A stretch of 39,862 nt of DNA from a bacterium (GCA_021777215.1 JAJYDS010000010.1:1-39862); one strand, 5' to 3'. Counted from the first letter of the stretch, positions 16,390 to 25,390 are shown. Made by a program: numbers and translations. Notes: generated by a model from the sequence alone, not told the origin.

Positions 16390-16995
16390 ATGCGTAATTC
16401 TTTTTTTCTTTTTTTAATGCTTCCAATTTTTTGTATTCTTCAGGCTATGAATAATCAGCAAGAACGGTCTCATGATGAGATGATTGCTTGTATCCAGCAG
16501 ATGATTGCTGAGGGCCAGCAGATTGATCAGGTGTTACGTTTTAATGGCTTATTTGCTCAGGCGGCAACTGTAGCAGCGCGCAATAAGAGTTTAAGTGCTT
16601 GTCTGGCCGGGAATCCTTTGCCCGAAGATGCTGCGTGCCTTTTTGATTTTGTTGAGCAAGGAGTAGAGCGTGCACAGGCGTTGCGCTGTCAGGGGCCTTG
16701 GTATGCTAGAGCTGTAGCTGCAGTGTTGTATCGTCTGAACACTGTTATGCAACTTTTACCTGATGCGCAGTCGGATGCATTAACACTCGAACAGACACTA
16801 AAAAAAGTTGAGCTCGAAGGTGGTTTGAATTTACTCGCTCAGGAAGTTGTTGCGCAGGAGCGAGAGCTGGAACTCTTGGGAAGCAGGGTATGTATGATGC
16901 CTTCTGGGGTGCCAGTTTTACCGTGTATAGTTCCGATGGCAGGTTCCATGCCGGGGCGGGCGCATTGTACCTTATGTAACAACGCTGGCCAATGA
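16390..16995 (+). CDS. Secreted hypothetical protein
   Basis: 201 residues; TGGGA precedes the ATG. A signal peptide (FFLFLMLPIFCILQA) is again followed by Met. The mature part is Ala/Leu/Gln-rich and predicted mostly helical (MIACIQQMIAEGQQIDQVL, EQTLKKVELEGGLNLLAQEVVAQERELELL). It ends in a short Pro/Met/Cys-rich tail containing CTLC. No known domain is recognised. Confidence 0.7.
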   Translation: MRNSFFLFLMLPIFCILQAMNNQQERSHDEMIACIQQMIAEGQQIDQVLRFNGLFAQAATVAARNKSLSACLAGNPLPEDAACLFDFVEQGVERAQALRCQGPWYARAVAAVLYRLNTVMQLLPDAQSDALTLEQTLKKVELEGGLNLLAQEVVAQERELELLGSRVCMMPSGVPVLPCIVPMAGSMPGRAHCTLCNNAGQ

Positions 16996-17022
16996 ATAAC
17001 AGAATGTTGCATCAGGTTTTGT

Positions 17023-17285
17023 TCAACATGTGACTTGCCAAGAGCTTAAAAAAAATGAGCGTGCAGGGGTTATTGGTTCTTTGCGTACGCACGAAAAGTC
17101 TCGGCCAGCACCAATACAAACTAATTTTGCATCTCCTACATCTTCTATTACGCCCCCCACGCTTTCTATCTTCCTCCAGTTGTTTGTCAAACGAGGGGAG
17201 TACCTGTGTAAGCCCTTCTACCCAAGTCATTGCGCCGGCTCTGGCCGCGTTTGTCTGTATGCAGCTTTTTCGGGCATATAAATAA
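17023..17285 (-). pseudogene. Possible decayed gene fragment in the 16996-17438 gap
   Basis: On the minus strand one frame reads AARAGAMTWVEGLTQVLPSF and then DKQLEED. A second frame, shifted by one base, then looks protein-like as IESVGGVIEDVGDAKLVC, IGAGRDFSCVRKEPITP and ARSFFLSSWQVTC, ending in TGA at 17023-17025. Neither frame alone gives a full gene. The pair resembles a short gene broken by a frameshift near 17160. No homologue is recognised, and chance open frames remain possible. The rest of the gap (17286-17438) holds only the leader of the transketolase gene. Confidence 0.3.
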
Positions 17286-17438
17286 GAATAGCTTTTTTTA
17301 CTTTAGTCGGGTTGCTCGATCAGTGTTATACTAAGCAACTGACTTGGCGGTCTTATTTTATTTTTTGTTTTTACTCAAAAGAGTGGTGTGCTACACTCAT
17401 GTTTTGTGATGATGTATTAAAAATGAGTTGGGGAGCGT

Positions 17439-19310
17439 ATGCACAAAATAAAAGCGTTTTTGGAGCACAAAGCGTACAATATGCGTATTTCGTCGCTGAT
17501 TATGACGAGTCTTGCTCAGTCGGGCCATCCGACATCGGCTTTTTCAGCCGCTGATCTGGTAGCAGCAGTTTTTTTCTATGCTATGCGTTATGACCCAAAA
17601 AATCCAAAAAACCCTGATAATGATCGCTTTATTTTGTCCAAGGGGCATGCGTCGCCACTTTTGTATGCGGTTTACAAAGAATTGGGCGTTCTTTCTGAAC
17701 AAGATTTGACTACCTATCGTAAGTTTGATTCAGCGCTCGAGGGTCATCCCACGCGTCGCTTTGCGTATACAGAGGCCGCGACCGGTTCGCTGGGTATGGG
17801 GCTTTCTATCGGCGCGGGCATTGGCATGAGCGCCAAGATGGATGCGCGTAGTTTTAAAACGTATGTGCTCATGGGTGATGGTGAAATAGCTGAAGGTTCG
17901 GTGTGGGAAGCAGCAGAGATTGCCGCGTATTATAAACTTAATAATGTGGTGGGGCTTGTCGATTGTAACCGGTTGGGCCAATCTGGACCTGTTATGCATG
18001 AACATCATATGCAGCGCTATGCTGATAAATTTCATGCTTTTGGCTGGAAGCCGTTTGTTATCGACGGTCATGATATGATGCAGATAATAGGGGCTCTTGA
18101 TAAAGCCCGTGAAGAACAGGATCAACCGGTAGTTATTTTGGCAAAAACATTCAAGGGGTATGGATTACCTGAAGTGCAAGATAAAAACGGCTTTCATGGC
18201 AAAGCATTTAAAAAAGATGAACTTAACCACCTTATTGCCGAACTTGAGCTGCGCTTTAAAACGGCGGCATTTTATGATGCCAAAAAAGAAGGTTTTTCTT
18301 GGCAGCCAACGATGCCTGAGCAAACACAAAAAATAACGAGTGCTCAAACCCCTCTTGTTCTGCCTGAACCACAGTATGCACATGAGGAATCGATAGCAAC
18401 GCGTAAGGCATTTGGTCAAGCGCTGCAAGCGGTCGGCGCTGCCTCATCTGCCGTCGTTACTTTGGATGGCGATGTGCAAAATTCTACATATACCGATTTT
18501 TTCGCACAAAAATATCCTGAACGATTCGTTGAATGTTTTATCGCCGAACAAAATATGGTGAGTATGGCCGTTGGTCTTGAGAGCCGAGAAAAGGTACCGT
18601 TTGTTGCCACGTTTGGTGCTTTTTTAACTCGTGCGCATGATCAGATTCGTATGGCGGCGATAGGACAGGCAGCGTTACGCATTGTTGGTTCTCATGCAGG
18701 CGTTTCCATCGGAGAAGATGGGCCATCGCAAATGGCTTTAGAAGATATTGCCATGATGGCGGCGCTCCCTGGATCGGTAGTGCTTTATCCGGCAGATGCA
18801 GTGAGTGCGTATAAATTAGTTGAACAGATGGCAAATTATCATCAGGGGATTAGTTATTTGCGTACGACGCGTATGAATACGGCGATTATTTATGATAATA
18901 GTGAGCCTTTTGTCATTGGTGGTTGCAAGGTGGTGCATCAGACGGGTAAAGACAAAGCATGTATTATTGCTGCAGGAATTACGCTGCATGAAGCGCTTAA
19001 AGCACAGCTGGAACTAGAAAGCCAGGGAATCAGTGTTTCAGTTATTGATCTGTATAGCATTAAACCGTTGGATGCGGCAACGATCAAAATGGTGGCGCAT
19101 CTGAGTAGCAATCGTGTGGTGACCGTGGAAGACCATTACTTGCAGGGTGGGCTGGGGCAGATGGTAACGTATGCATTGCGCGATACGGAAATTCGGGTTG
19201 AGTGCCTTGCGGTGACACAGCTGCCGCGGTCAGGAAATCCTGAAGAGTTACTCGCATGGGCGGATATTGATGCGGCAGCGATTATGAAAAAGGTCAAGAT
19301 GTTACTCTAA
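17439..19310 (+). CDS. tkt: Transketolase, short animal-like type
   Basis: A thiamine-diphosphate enzyme that moves two-carbon units between sugar phosphates in the non-oxidative pentose phosphate pathway. The 623-residue chain carries SGHPTSA (28-34), LSKGHAS (66-72) and the TPP/Mg motif GDGEIAEGS (146-154) with N177. It also has KTFKGYG, then IAEQNMVSMAVGL with the TPP-activating Glu, FATFGAFLTRAHDQIR-type pyrimidine-domain sequence, and a C-terminal domain (VEDHYLQGGLG). The motif series (NRLGQSGP, DKNGFHGK) and length resemble animal transketolases rather than the E. coli 660-residue type. GGGGAG precedes the ATG. It serves the same pathway as the operon at 2280-7666. Confidence 0.92.
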   Translation: MHKIKAFLEHKAYNMRISSLIMTSLAQSGHPTSAFSAADLVAAVFFYAMRYDPKNPKNPDNDRFILSKGHASPLLYAVYKELGVLSEQDLTTYRKFDSALEGHPTRRFAYTEAATGSLGMGLSIGAGIGMSAKMDARSFKTYVLMGDGEIAEGSVWEAAEIAAYYKLNNVVGLVDCNRLGQSGPVMHEHHMQRYADKFHAFGWKPFVIDGHDMMQIIGALDKAREEQDQPVVILAKTFKGYGLPEVQDKNGFHGKAFKKDELNHLIAELELRFKTAAFYDAKKEGFSWQPTMPEQTQKITSAQTPLVLPEPQYAHEESIATRKAFGQALQAVGAASSAVVTLDGDVQNSTYTDFFAQKYPERFVECFIAEQNMVSMAVGLESREKVPFVATFGAFLTRAHDQIRMAAIGQAALRIVGSHAGVSIGEDGPSQMALEDIAMMAALPGSVVLYPADAVSAYKLVEQMANYHQGISYLRTTRMNTAIIYDNSEPFVIGGCKVVHQTGKDKACIIAAGITLHEALKAQLELESQGISVSVIDLYSIKPLDAATIKMVAHLSSNRVVTVEDHYLQGGLGQMVTYALRDTEIRVECLAVTQLPRSGNPEELLAWADIDAAAIMKKVKMLL

Positions 19311-19769
19311 TTCCAGAGGTAATAATACGGTGGTTTTAAAGTTGCCTCTCTGAACCAGGGCAGTTTTTACCCAGTCGTTAGCGCTTTCTGGATGATATGC
19401 TTTTTTGTTTTAAATTTCAGTTACTATATTTGTAAATTTCAATATTAAAATAATCTTTTTGTTGAAATTTGTCGCAAAAACTATTGCATTTAGAAAGTTT
19501 TATTTGGTAGCCTGATGGTAGGTAGAGGAAATGCACGCACACACAACACGGAGAGTCTTCTCTCATGTCGAGAGTTCGCTCTCTACGGAGGGTAGCTCTT
19601 TTTGAGTGTGCAGTCTGAAAGTGAGTAATCACTGATGATACGCAGGCCTCTACCTTTTATTTTTTTATTTGTATTTTTTTATTGCTTTCACCTTTTTATA
19701 CCCCTTGCTCTTTTTATCTATCCCGCTTATCATGGATATGTAATGTACAAAGCTTTATCGGAAGTATCC
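19311..19769 (+). other. Long leader or intergenic region before nfeD
   Basis: It has no convincing gene. It holds two tandem small hairpins (19551-19583) and an AT-rich stretch. The first 45 codons of an extended nfeD frame (19635-19769) also lie here; they would encode a very hydrophobic Phe-rich segment if translated. Confidence 0.5.
19551..19583 (+). other. Two tandem 5-bp hairpins with interchangeable arms
   Basis: GAGAG-TCTT-CTCTC (19551-19564) is followed after five bases by GAGAG-TTCG-CTCTC (19570-19583), the latter with a stable UUCG tetraloop. Because both hairpins use identical arms, the CTCTC of the first can also pair with the GAGAG of the second. The pair lies about 190 bases upstream of the likely nfeD start. 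A regulatory role is inference only. Confidence 0.45.
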
Positions 19770-20216
19770 ATGATGAAATCAAGCGTATTCTTTTGGCTCG
19801 TCACTGCGTTGACCTTTTTAATTTTTGAAATGGGGCATCCGGGATTATTCTTTTTTCTCTCCTTTTGTATTGGTGCTTTGAATACGGCGCTCGTGAGTCA
19901 GTGGGTTGATTTTGGTGTCGTGCAGGGCGCAGTTTTTTTAACGGTTTCTTTTCTCTCATTTTTTGTGCTGCGTCTGGGTGTATCTCGTTTTATTAAGCCA
20001 TCGCGCCCGGAAAAGCATTCGAATGTCTACGCGCTTGAGGGTAAACAAGGTATTGTTGTTGCTCGTATTGAACCTTCTTGCTCTGGACAAGTAAAAGTGG
20101 GGGGCGAAGTTTGGTCCGCGCGTGCGGCCGATGCGAGTAGTATTGAAGTGAATGAGCCAGTAACAATTGTCCATGTTGTGGGAGTTCATTTGATAGTGAA
20201 AAAAAGTGCTGTGTAA
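19770..20216 (+). CDS. nfeD: NfeD-family membrane protein
   Basis: The likely start is ATG 19770 (or 19773), because GGAAG lies five bases upstream and the resulting 148-residue protein matches the short NfeD1b/YbbJ type. A longer frame from ATG 19635 adds 45 hydrophobic residues and cannot be excluded. Residues from MMKSSVFFWLVTALTFLIFEMGHPG form the first membrane helix with the family's Glu-x-x-x-Pro-Gly pattern, followed by two to three more helices. The C-terminal OB-fold domain reads GKQGIVVARIEPSCSGQVKV, GEVWSARA and HVVGVHLIVK. NfeD proteins pair with SPFH proteins, and the next gene is one. Confidence 0.85.
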   Translation: MMKSSVFFWLVTALTFLIFEMGHPGLFFFLSFCIGALNTALVSQWVDFGVVQGAVFLTVSFLSFFVLRLGVSRFIKPSRPEKHSNVYALEGKQGIVVARIEPSCSGQVKVGGEVWSARAADASSIEVNEPVTIVHVVGVHLIVKKSAV

Positions 20217-20274
20217 AACGTAAAACTAGTGAACGTCTGTTCATCGGCGCACTAAAGAGTTTGAAAGGATTTGT

Positions 20275-21246
20275 ATGTACACCATTCCTTCTTTTGAGTA
20301 CCTCTGGATGATACTTTTTTTGGGTGTTGCGTTTATATTTTTGATTGTCTTTTTAAAAAGCGCAGTGTATCTGGTAAAACAGGCTGAAGCAGTGGTTATT
20401 GAGCGCTTGGGACGCTTTCATAGAATTTTAACGCCGGGATTGCATTTGGTAGTGCCTTTTTTAGACAAAGCTCGCCAGGTTTCCTGGAGCCATATTAAAG
20501 ATGTTGATGGCAGACGTTATTACCGGTACATTACGACGCTTAATCGTATAGATTTGCGCGAAGCGGCGTATGATTTTCCTAAGCAAAATGTTATTACTAA
20601 AGATAATGTGACGATGGAAATTAATGCGTTACTTTATTATCAAATAACCGATCCTAAAGCTGCAGTCTATGAAATTACTAATTTACCTGAAGCAATTGAG
20701 AAATTGACACAGACGACCTTACGTAACGTTATTGGTTCTCTTGATCTTGATGAGACCTTGGTTTCTCGCGATAGAATTAATCATGAATTGCGAGTGAAGC
20801 TGGACGAGGCAACGGATAAATGGGGGGTGCGTATTAATCGCGTCGAGTTGCAAGAAGTAATGCCGCCAGCAGATATTCGAGAAGCGATGGAAAAGCAGAT
20901 GCGTGCCGAGCGTACCCGCCGTGCGGTTATTTTGGAATCAGAAGGTAAAAAGCGATCGGCAATTTTGGAGGCTGAAGGCGTGCAGGAATCGCAAGTGTTG
21001 CGTGCCAAGGGTGAAGCAGAATCTCGCATTATTCGGGCTGATGCTGAGGCGCAGGCGATTAAATTGGTGCGTGATGCAGCGCCAAATTCAGATCCATTAC
21101 CGTACCTGATTGCGCTTAATTACATCAAGATGATGCCTGAATTGACGCAAGGTAAAGATGATAAAATGATTTTGGTGCCATATGAAGCCAGTTCATTAGT
21201 TGGTTCATTGGCCTCGATGAAAAAGATGTTCCAGGACATTAAATAA
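20275..21246 (+). CDS. SPFH/band-7 (stomatin/QmcA-like) membrane protein
   Basis: 323 residues, with AAAGGA five bases before the ATG. One N-terminal membrane helix (about 8-33) is followed by the SPFH domain: VVIERLGRFHRILTPGLHLVVPFLD, then DNVTMEINALLYYQITDP and a conserved LRNVIGSLDLDETL. A charged coiled coil follows (MEKQMRAERTRRAVILESEG through AEAQAIKLV), then LPYLIALNYIKMMPEL. This is the QmcA/stomatin arrangement. Such proteins form ring-like membrane scaffolds and regulate membrane proteases of the FtsH type. It sits between nfeD and an FtsH-like AAA+ gene with short gaps, so the three are probably co-expressed. Confidence 0.93.
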   Translation: MYTIPSFEYLWMILFLGVAFIFLIVFLKSAVYLVKQAEAVVIERLGRFHRILTPGLHLVVPFLDKARQVSWSHIKDVDGRRYYRYITTLNRIDLREAAYDFPKQNVITKDNVTMEINALLYYQITDPKAAVYEITNLPEAIEKLTQTTLRNVIGSLDLDETLVSRDRINHELRVKLDEATDKWGVRINRVELQEVMPPADIREAMEKQMRAERTRRAVILESEGKKRSAILEAEGVQESQVLRAKGEAESRIIRADAEAQAIKLVRDAAPNSDPLPYLIALNYIKMMPELTQGKDDKMILVPYEASSLVGSLASMKKMFQDIK

Positions 21247-21286
21247 GACAGTAAGCATTAGTTTTGCGTGATAGGTGGAGGCCTGT

Positions 21287-22606
21287 ATGTATATGAAAAA
21301 AAGTCTAACTATTTTTCTTTTAGTTGTCCTATTTGGAGGTCTGCTCGAGTCGGCGCCACTTGCAGCGGGAGTTGGTCGTAATCGTACGCAAAAGTCATCG
21401 CGTACCGCCCAAAAAGTGCATGAGGTTGACTCAGTACGAGAGGATGATAGCGATGATTTAGTGTTGGATGAACAAGATGACGACGATCTTCATCTGGAAG
21501 AGCTTGATCAAGTCTCACAAGAGGCGCATAAAAAAAAGCCTGCGCCGCGTGAACACAAGCCGGTAGAAAAACAAGTAAAGCCTAAAAAGAAAGATAATTG
21601 GGATAAAGCGGCTATTGGTACAAATATCGGAGCCACGATAGTTGGTACGGTGGTTGGCAGTGCCGCTGTTCTTTGGAATGCCTACTCAATGCATCGGGCT
21701 GTACAACAAATGACCAATGCTCAAAAAGCGCAGTTACGCAATGACCATATGATAGAGCCAAAACAGGATGGCCAGGAGCAGGGTGATAAAACGGGGAATG
21801 TTCGCGTAAGCAAGGGAAGTGGACAGCTTTCTGATTTTATAGCCGGTTCTATTCCTCCTGAAATTACCGAGATTATTGCTTTCTTAAAAACTCCTGAGCG
21901 TTTTACCAAGCTTGGTGCCTGTATGCCGCGTGGAGTCTTAATGGTCGGCCCTCCCGGTACTGGTAAGACTTCCATTGCTCGTGCTATTGCCAACTCAGCC
22001 GGCTGTATATTTATAAACGTGAATGCATCAGAGTTTATTGAGAAGTATGTTGGCGTTGGCGCAAGTCGTATTCGTGAGCTCTTTAATATGGCTCGCCAAT
22101 CTATTAAAGAGGGTAAAGCAAAATCGGCCATTATTTTTATCGACGAAATTGATGCCATTGGTGGCAAACGGGGTGACGGTGAATGCCGCGAATACCAGCA
22201 AACGATCAATCAGTTATTGACTGAGATGGATGGCTTTAACAAGGATGAATCAATTGTGGTTATTGCTGCCACTAACCGGCCCGATATTCTTGATGCGGCG
22301 CTTTTGCGTCCGGGGCGATTTGACCGTAAGGTGACTATTGGCCTGCCAGATCAAGAGAGTCGTAAGAAGATTTTAGAGTATTATTGCACTAAAAATAAGT
22401 GTCCACTGGCAAAAGATGTTGATTTAGCGGTTTTAGCAGAACAGTCAGAGGGTATGTCAGGCGCGGAGTTAAAGAATTTGGTGAACGAGGCGGCGATTCA
22501 GGCTGCGCGGGATGATGCGGCAACGATAATACAGAAACATTTTAGTGATGCATTAACTCGCTTAAAACCGCAAATGACGAGTCGGCGAGAAATGCGGCAT
22601 TACTAA
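21287..22606 (+). CDS. FtsH-like membrane AAA+ ATPase without the protease domain
   Basis: The start is ATG 21287, where GGAGG has five-base spacing. A signal-anchor helix (res 6-20) is followed by a highly acidic then basic non-membrane stretch, and a second membrane helix (about 109-130). The AAA+ domain has Walker A GPPGTGKT (221-228), pore-loop region SEFIEKYVGVGASRIRELF, Walker B IIFIDEID (282-289), and the second region of homology with RPGRFDR and arginine fingers. It then has the lid LSGMSGAEL-type EGMSGAELKNLVNEAAI. The chain ends at 439 residues, where FtsH would continue into its HEXXH zinc protease. It is thus an unfoldase-type relative, possibly working with the SPFH and NfeD partners. 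Confidence 0.88.
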   Translation: MYMKKSLTIFLLVVLFGGLLESAPLAAGVGRNRTQKSSRTAQKVHEVDSVREDDSDDLVLDEQDDDDLHLEELDQVSQEAHKKKPAPREHKPVEKQVKPKKKDNWDKAAIGTNIGATIVGTVVGSAAVLWNAYSMHRAVQQMTNAQKAQLRNDHMIEPKQDGQEQGDKTGNVRVSKGSGQLSDFIAGSIPPEITEIIAFLKTPERFTKLGACMPRGVLMVGPPGTGKTSIARAIANSAGCIFINVNASEFIEKYVGVGASRIRELFNMARQSIKEGKAKSAIIFIDEIDAIGGKRGDGECREYQQTINQLLTEMDGFNKDESIVVIAATNRPDILDAALLRPGRFDRKVTIGLPDQESRKKILEYYCTKNKCPLAKDVDLAVLAEQSEGMSGAELKNLVNEAAIQAARDDAATIIQKHFSDALTRLKPQMTSRREMRHY

Positions 22607-22620
22607 TTCTTGTAGTAAAT

Positions 22621-22664
22621 CTAAATAAAACGGGGCGCCATAGTGGACGCCCCGTTTTATTTAG
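22621..22664. terminator. Bidirectional rho-independent terminator
   Basis: A perfect 17-bp inverted repeat (22621-22637 with 22648-22664) encloses a 10-base loop. A GC core (CGGGGCG/CGCCCCG) is flanked by A-rich and T-rich arms, so T-runs exist in both directions. It separates the convergent AAA+ gene (+) and Nudix gene (-). Confidence 0.95.
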
Positions 22665-22671
22665 TGCTTGT

Positions 22672-23133
22672 TTAAACAGTGTTGGTGTTTTTTGGGTTGT
22701 TTTTCAAAAAATAGTCTACTATTTTTTGGTGGGGGCTAAAGATATTTTCGGGCAGGTTAGTCAGCGTGAAAAACCGCCATTCATAACAGAGCTCAGGCTC
22801 CATGCACTGAATGAGCCCTTCATAACGCTCAAGTATAAAAGAAACATGGAGATAGTGTCCGCGCTCATCGATAGTATCGAGCACCGATACTAAGCGTAAC
22901 TCACGACATTCTATACCCAATTCTTCTTGTAACTCTCTGCTGGCGCAGGCGCGAATAGTCTCGCCATGTTCCAGGTGCCCACCAGGCAATCCCCAGCAGC
23001 CTTCGCCATAACAATTTTTTCTTTTGCCCAGTAAAAGCATATCATTCTCGAGCAAGAAAACTTCACAACCAATTTTTATGAGCGGTTCAGGAGAGCAATT
23101 CTTGGATTGCTTCCCATTCTTGCAATGCTGCAT
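22672..23133 (-). CDS. Nudix hydrolase (MutT/NUDT15-like)
   Basis: About 153 residues from ATG 23133, which overlaps the end of the ABC-F gene by 47 bases; longer starts up to 23208 are open but overlap more. The complete Nudix box G-x5-E-x7-REL-x-EE-x-GI is seen in GGHLEHGETIRACASRELQ and EELGIE. CYGEGCWGLPGG before it and CYEWRFFTLTNLP after it resemble NUDT15/MutT-type nucleotide pyrophosphatases. Members clean oxidised or unusual nucleoside triphosphates; the substrate is not determinable here. It is co-transcribed behind the ABC-F ATPase. Confidence 0.85.
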   Translation of the reverse strand: MQHCKNGKQSKNCSPEPLIKIGCEVFLLENDMLLLGKRKNCYGEGCWGLPGGHLEHGETIRACASRELQEELGIECRELRLVSVLDTIDERGHYLHVSFILERYEGLIQCMEPELCYEWRFFTLTNLPENIFSPHQKIVDYFLKNNPKNTNTV

Positions 23134-25075
23134 CGAGCTTTTGTTTGCATTCTTGTAATCGCTTTTTGGCATGGTCGAACTCCGGTGTGCCATACGAAAT
23201 TTTGGCAAAACTTTCTTCTAATGTGGCTATTTCTTGTTCAAGTTTATCGATAGTTGCTTCAAGTTTTTGCGATTGCTTGCGCAATTCAAATGTTTTTTTG
23301 CCATCAATCTCTGGCTTTTTTGTCTGAGCTGGGGCAGCTGCGGTGGTGGCCTGGTGCTCCGTACGAGAGGAAAGCATTGTTTTGCTTGCCTCATGGGGAG
23401 AAAATACTGAGCGTATTTCTGACGCATGTCCGGCCAGTCCGAGCATGCTTATATGTTGTTTGTGATAGAGATAATCTTGGTAATTGCCGTGATAACTTGC
23501 GGTTCCCTGATGCGAGAGCTCAATAATTCTGGTTGCTAGTCGATTTATAAAGTCATGATCATGTGAAACAAAGAAAATGGTTCCTTCAAAGTTAAGTAAT
23601 GCTTTGAGTAATATTTCTTTTGAAGGGATATCAAGGTTGTTTGTTGGCTCATCAAGGAGTAATAAGTTTGCTTGTTGCAAAAGTACGCACACCATGCCGA
23701 CTCTATTTTTTTCTCCGCCGCTCAGTACCGCGACTGGTTTTTGTATTTCTTCTGCGCCGAACAAAAACGAACCCAGGAGCGAGCGAATTGACTCTTCGCG
23801 TACTTTGGGACACTGTTCTTGTATGTTTTGCAACACAGTTTTTTTGCCTTCAAGTACTTTTGTCTGATCCTGGGCAAAGAGCGCCGGAATAACCTGGGAT
23901 CCCAGGGCAACAGTTCCTTTTTGAAGCGGTAGCTTGCCAGCAATAACGTTAAATAGTGTTGTTTTACCGACGCCATTGGGGGCGACAAGGGCAACTTTTT
24001 CGCTGCGTTCGATATGCACGTTTGCATTGGTGAAAATGGTTTTATTGCCAAAGGTGTACGCAACATTTTTGACTTCGAGCACCGTTTTTCCTGAACGGGG
24101 CGGTGTTGGCAAGGATATCGTAATTGTTTTTACCGAGGGTGGTAGGGTTATGCGTTCAATTTTATCCAAGGCTTTGATCATGCTTTGTGCCATCGTGGCC
24201 TTGCTCGCCTTGGCACGAAAGCGATTAATAGTCGCCTCTTTAAGTTTTATTTCTCGCTGTTGCTGTTCGTAGGAAGCATACAGCTGTTGCATGACCAGTT
24301 CTTTGTGTTGTTCGTAGGCAGAAAAAGAGCCGCGAAAGAGGGTGGCTTTGCCCAGCTCGATCTCGAGAATATGGGTGCAGACTTGATCGAGAAAAAAGCG
24401 ATCATGGCATACGAGTAAAAAGCCACAGTCATGACCTTTTAAAAAACTTAAAAACCAGTCTTTAGCGACAATATCCAAGTGGTTTGTCGGTTCGTCAAAA
24501 AGATAAAAGTCGGCTCTGATGAGTAATAGTTTGGCGAGTACTAAGCGCATTTTCCATCCAACGCTGAGCTGGTTGGTTGGCTGCGTGAATTGTTCTGTTT
24601 TAAAGCCCAAGCCGAGTAAGACGTGCTCTGTTTGGACCGCTGCTTGATTTGGATTATGAGATTCAAGTTCTTGGCTTACCTGCGCATAACGCTCTAAGAT
24701 ACGGGTTGCCTGTTCGTGGTCATCTGCTGTGGTTCCCTGGTGTGTAGCAAGCTGATCGATCTGTTTTTCAAGCATCTGTGCTTCTGTCTGCAATTTGGTC
24801 AGATCACCAAAAGCAGAAAGAGCCTCATCAAAAATATTTTTTTGCGATTCAAGGACCACTTCTTGGGGCATGTAGGCGATTTTTTTGCTACCGGCGATCT
24901 GTACTGAGCCCTCATCTAGGGAAATCATGCCGGCGATGACTTTGAGTAGGGTTGATTTTCCTGATCCATTACGGCCGACAAGGCCTACGCGTTGGTGTTG
25001 ATCAATAGTACAGGTAATATCTTTAAAAATTACTTGTTCACCGTAAGAAAGGGAAATGTTTTTTAGATGAATCAT
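23087..25075 (-). CDS. ABC-F family ATPase (Uup/YheS-like)
   Basis: A soluble 662-residue protein with two ABC domains in tandem and no membrane segments. Domain 1 has Walker A GRNGSGKST (34-42), a signature LSVGWKMR and YLFDEPTNHLD. Domain 2 has APNGVGKTT, the canonical LSGGEKNR, LLLLDEPTNNLD and VSHDHDF. The charged linker between them (about 260-310) contains the arm-like coiled region. A C-terminal coiled coil (KLEATIDKLEQEIATLEE) fits Uup/YheS. ABC-F proteins act at the ribosome on translation or antibiotic protection. The first signature, Gly-Trp in place of Gly-Gly, is common in this family. Confidence 0.92.
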   Translation of the reverse strand: MIHLKNISLSYGEQVIFKDITCTIDQHQRVGLVGRNGSGKSTLLKVIAGMISLDEGSVQIAGSKKIAYMPQEVVLESQKNIFDEALSAFGDLTKLQTEAQMLEKQIDQLATHQGTTADDHEQATRILERYAQVSQELESHNPNQAAVQTEHVLLGLGFKTEQFTQPTNQLSVGWKMRLVLAKLLLIRADFYLFDEPTNHLDIVAKDWFLSFLKGHDCGFLLVCHDRFFLDQVCTHILEIELGKATLFRGSFSAYEQHKELVMQQLYASYEQQQREIKLKEATINRFRAKASKATMAQSMIKALDKIERITLPPSVKTITISLPTPPRSGKTVLEVKNVAYTFGNKTIFTNANVHIERSEKVALVAPNGVGKTTLFNVIAGKLPLQKGTVALGSQVIPALFAQDQTKVLEGKKTVLQNIQEQCPKVREESIRSLLGSFLFGAEEIQKPVAVLSGGEKNRVGMVCVLLQQANLLLLDEPTNNLDIPSKEILLKALLNFEGTIFFVSHDHDFINRLATRIIELSHQGTASYHGNYQDYLYHKQHISMLGLAGHASEIRSVFSPHEASKTMLSSRTEHQATTAAAPAQTKKPEIDGKKTFELRKQSQKLEATIDKLEQEIATLEESFAKISYGTPEFDHAKKRLQECKQKLDAALQEWEAIQELLS

Positions 25076-25082
25076 GATCGGG

Positions 25083-25328
25083 TTATTCCAAAAATCTTTT
25101 GAGTATAAATGCTCTACCCGACTGGGATTTTAAATATTTTTCAAAATGAATAGCTGCCGTTTTGTTTGTAAACCCTGTATAACATACCAGGTTCCATGGT
25201 TTGTATTTTGCGGTATGTAGAGAGCCGCCTTTGTTATGTGTTTCTAAACGTTTTATTACGTCGGTTGAGTATCCAATATACAGTTGCTTGGGAGTATCTA
25301 TTGATTTGATCACGTATACGTAATACAT
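25083..25328 (-). CDS. GIY-YIG nuclease-domain protein (UPF0213-like)
   Basis: 81 residues. The motif pair YVYVIKS (3-9) and LYIGYSTDVIKRLETHN (16-32) is the GIY-YIG core with R27. E63 in HFEKYLKSQSGR is the probable metal-binding glutamate. Length fits the small stand-alone GIY-YIG proteins common in bacteria, whose DNA role is poorly known. It lies seven bases upstream of the ABC-F gene on the same strand. Confidence 0.92.
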   Translation of the reverse strand: MYYVYVIKSIDTPKQLYIGYSTDVIKRLETHNKGGSLHTAKYKPWNLVCYTGFTNKTAAIHFEKYLKSQSGRAFILKRFLE

Positions 25329-25390
25329 AGTTTACTTAGGTAGAAATGGGCGTTTAGACTAGCGCTAGTTTTTTGTGTTATTTAAAAATA

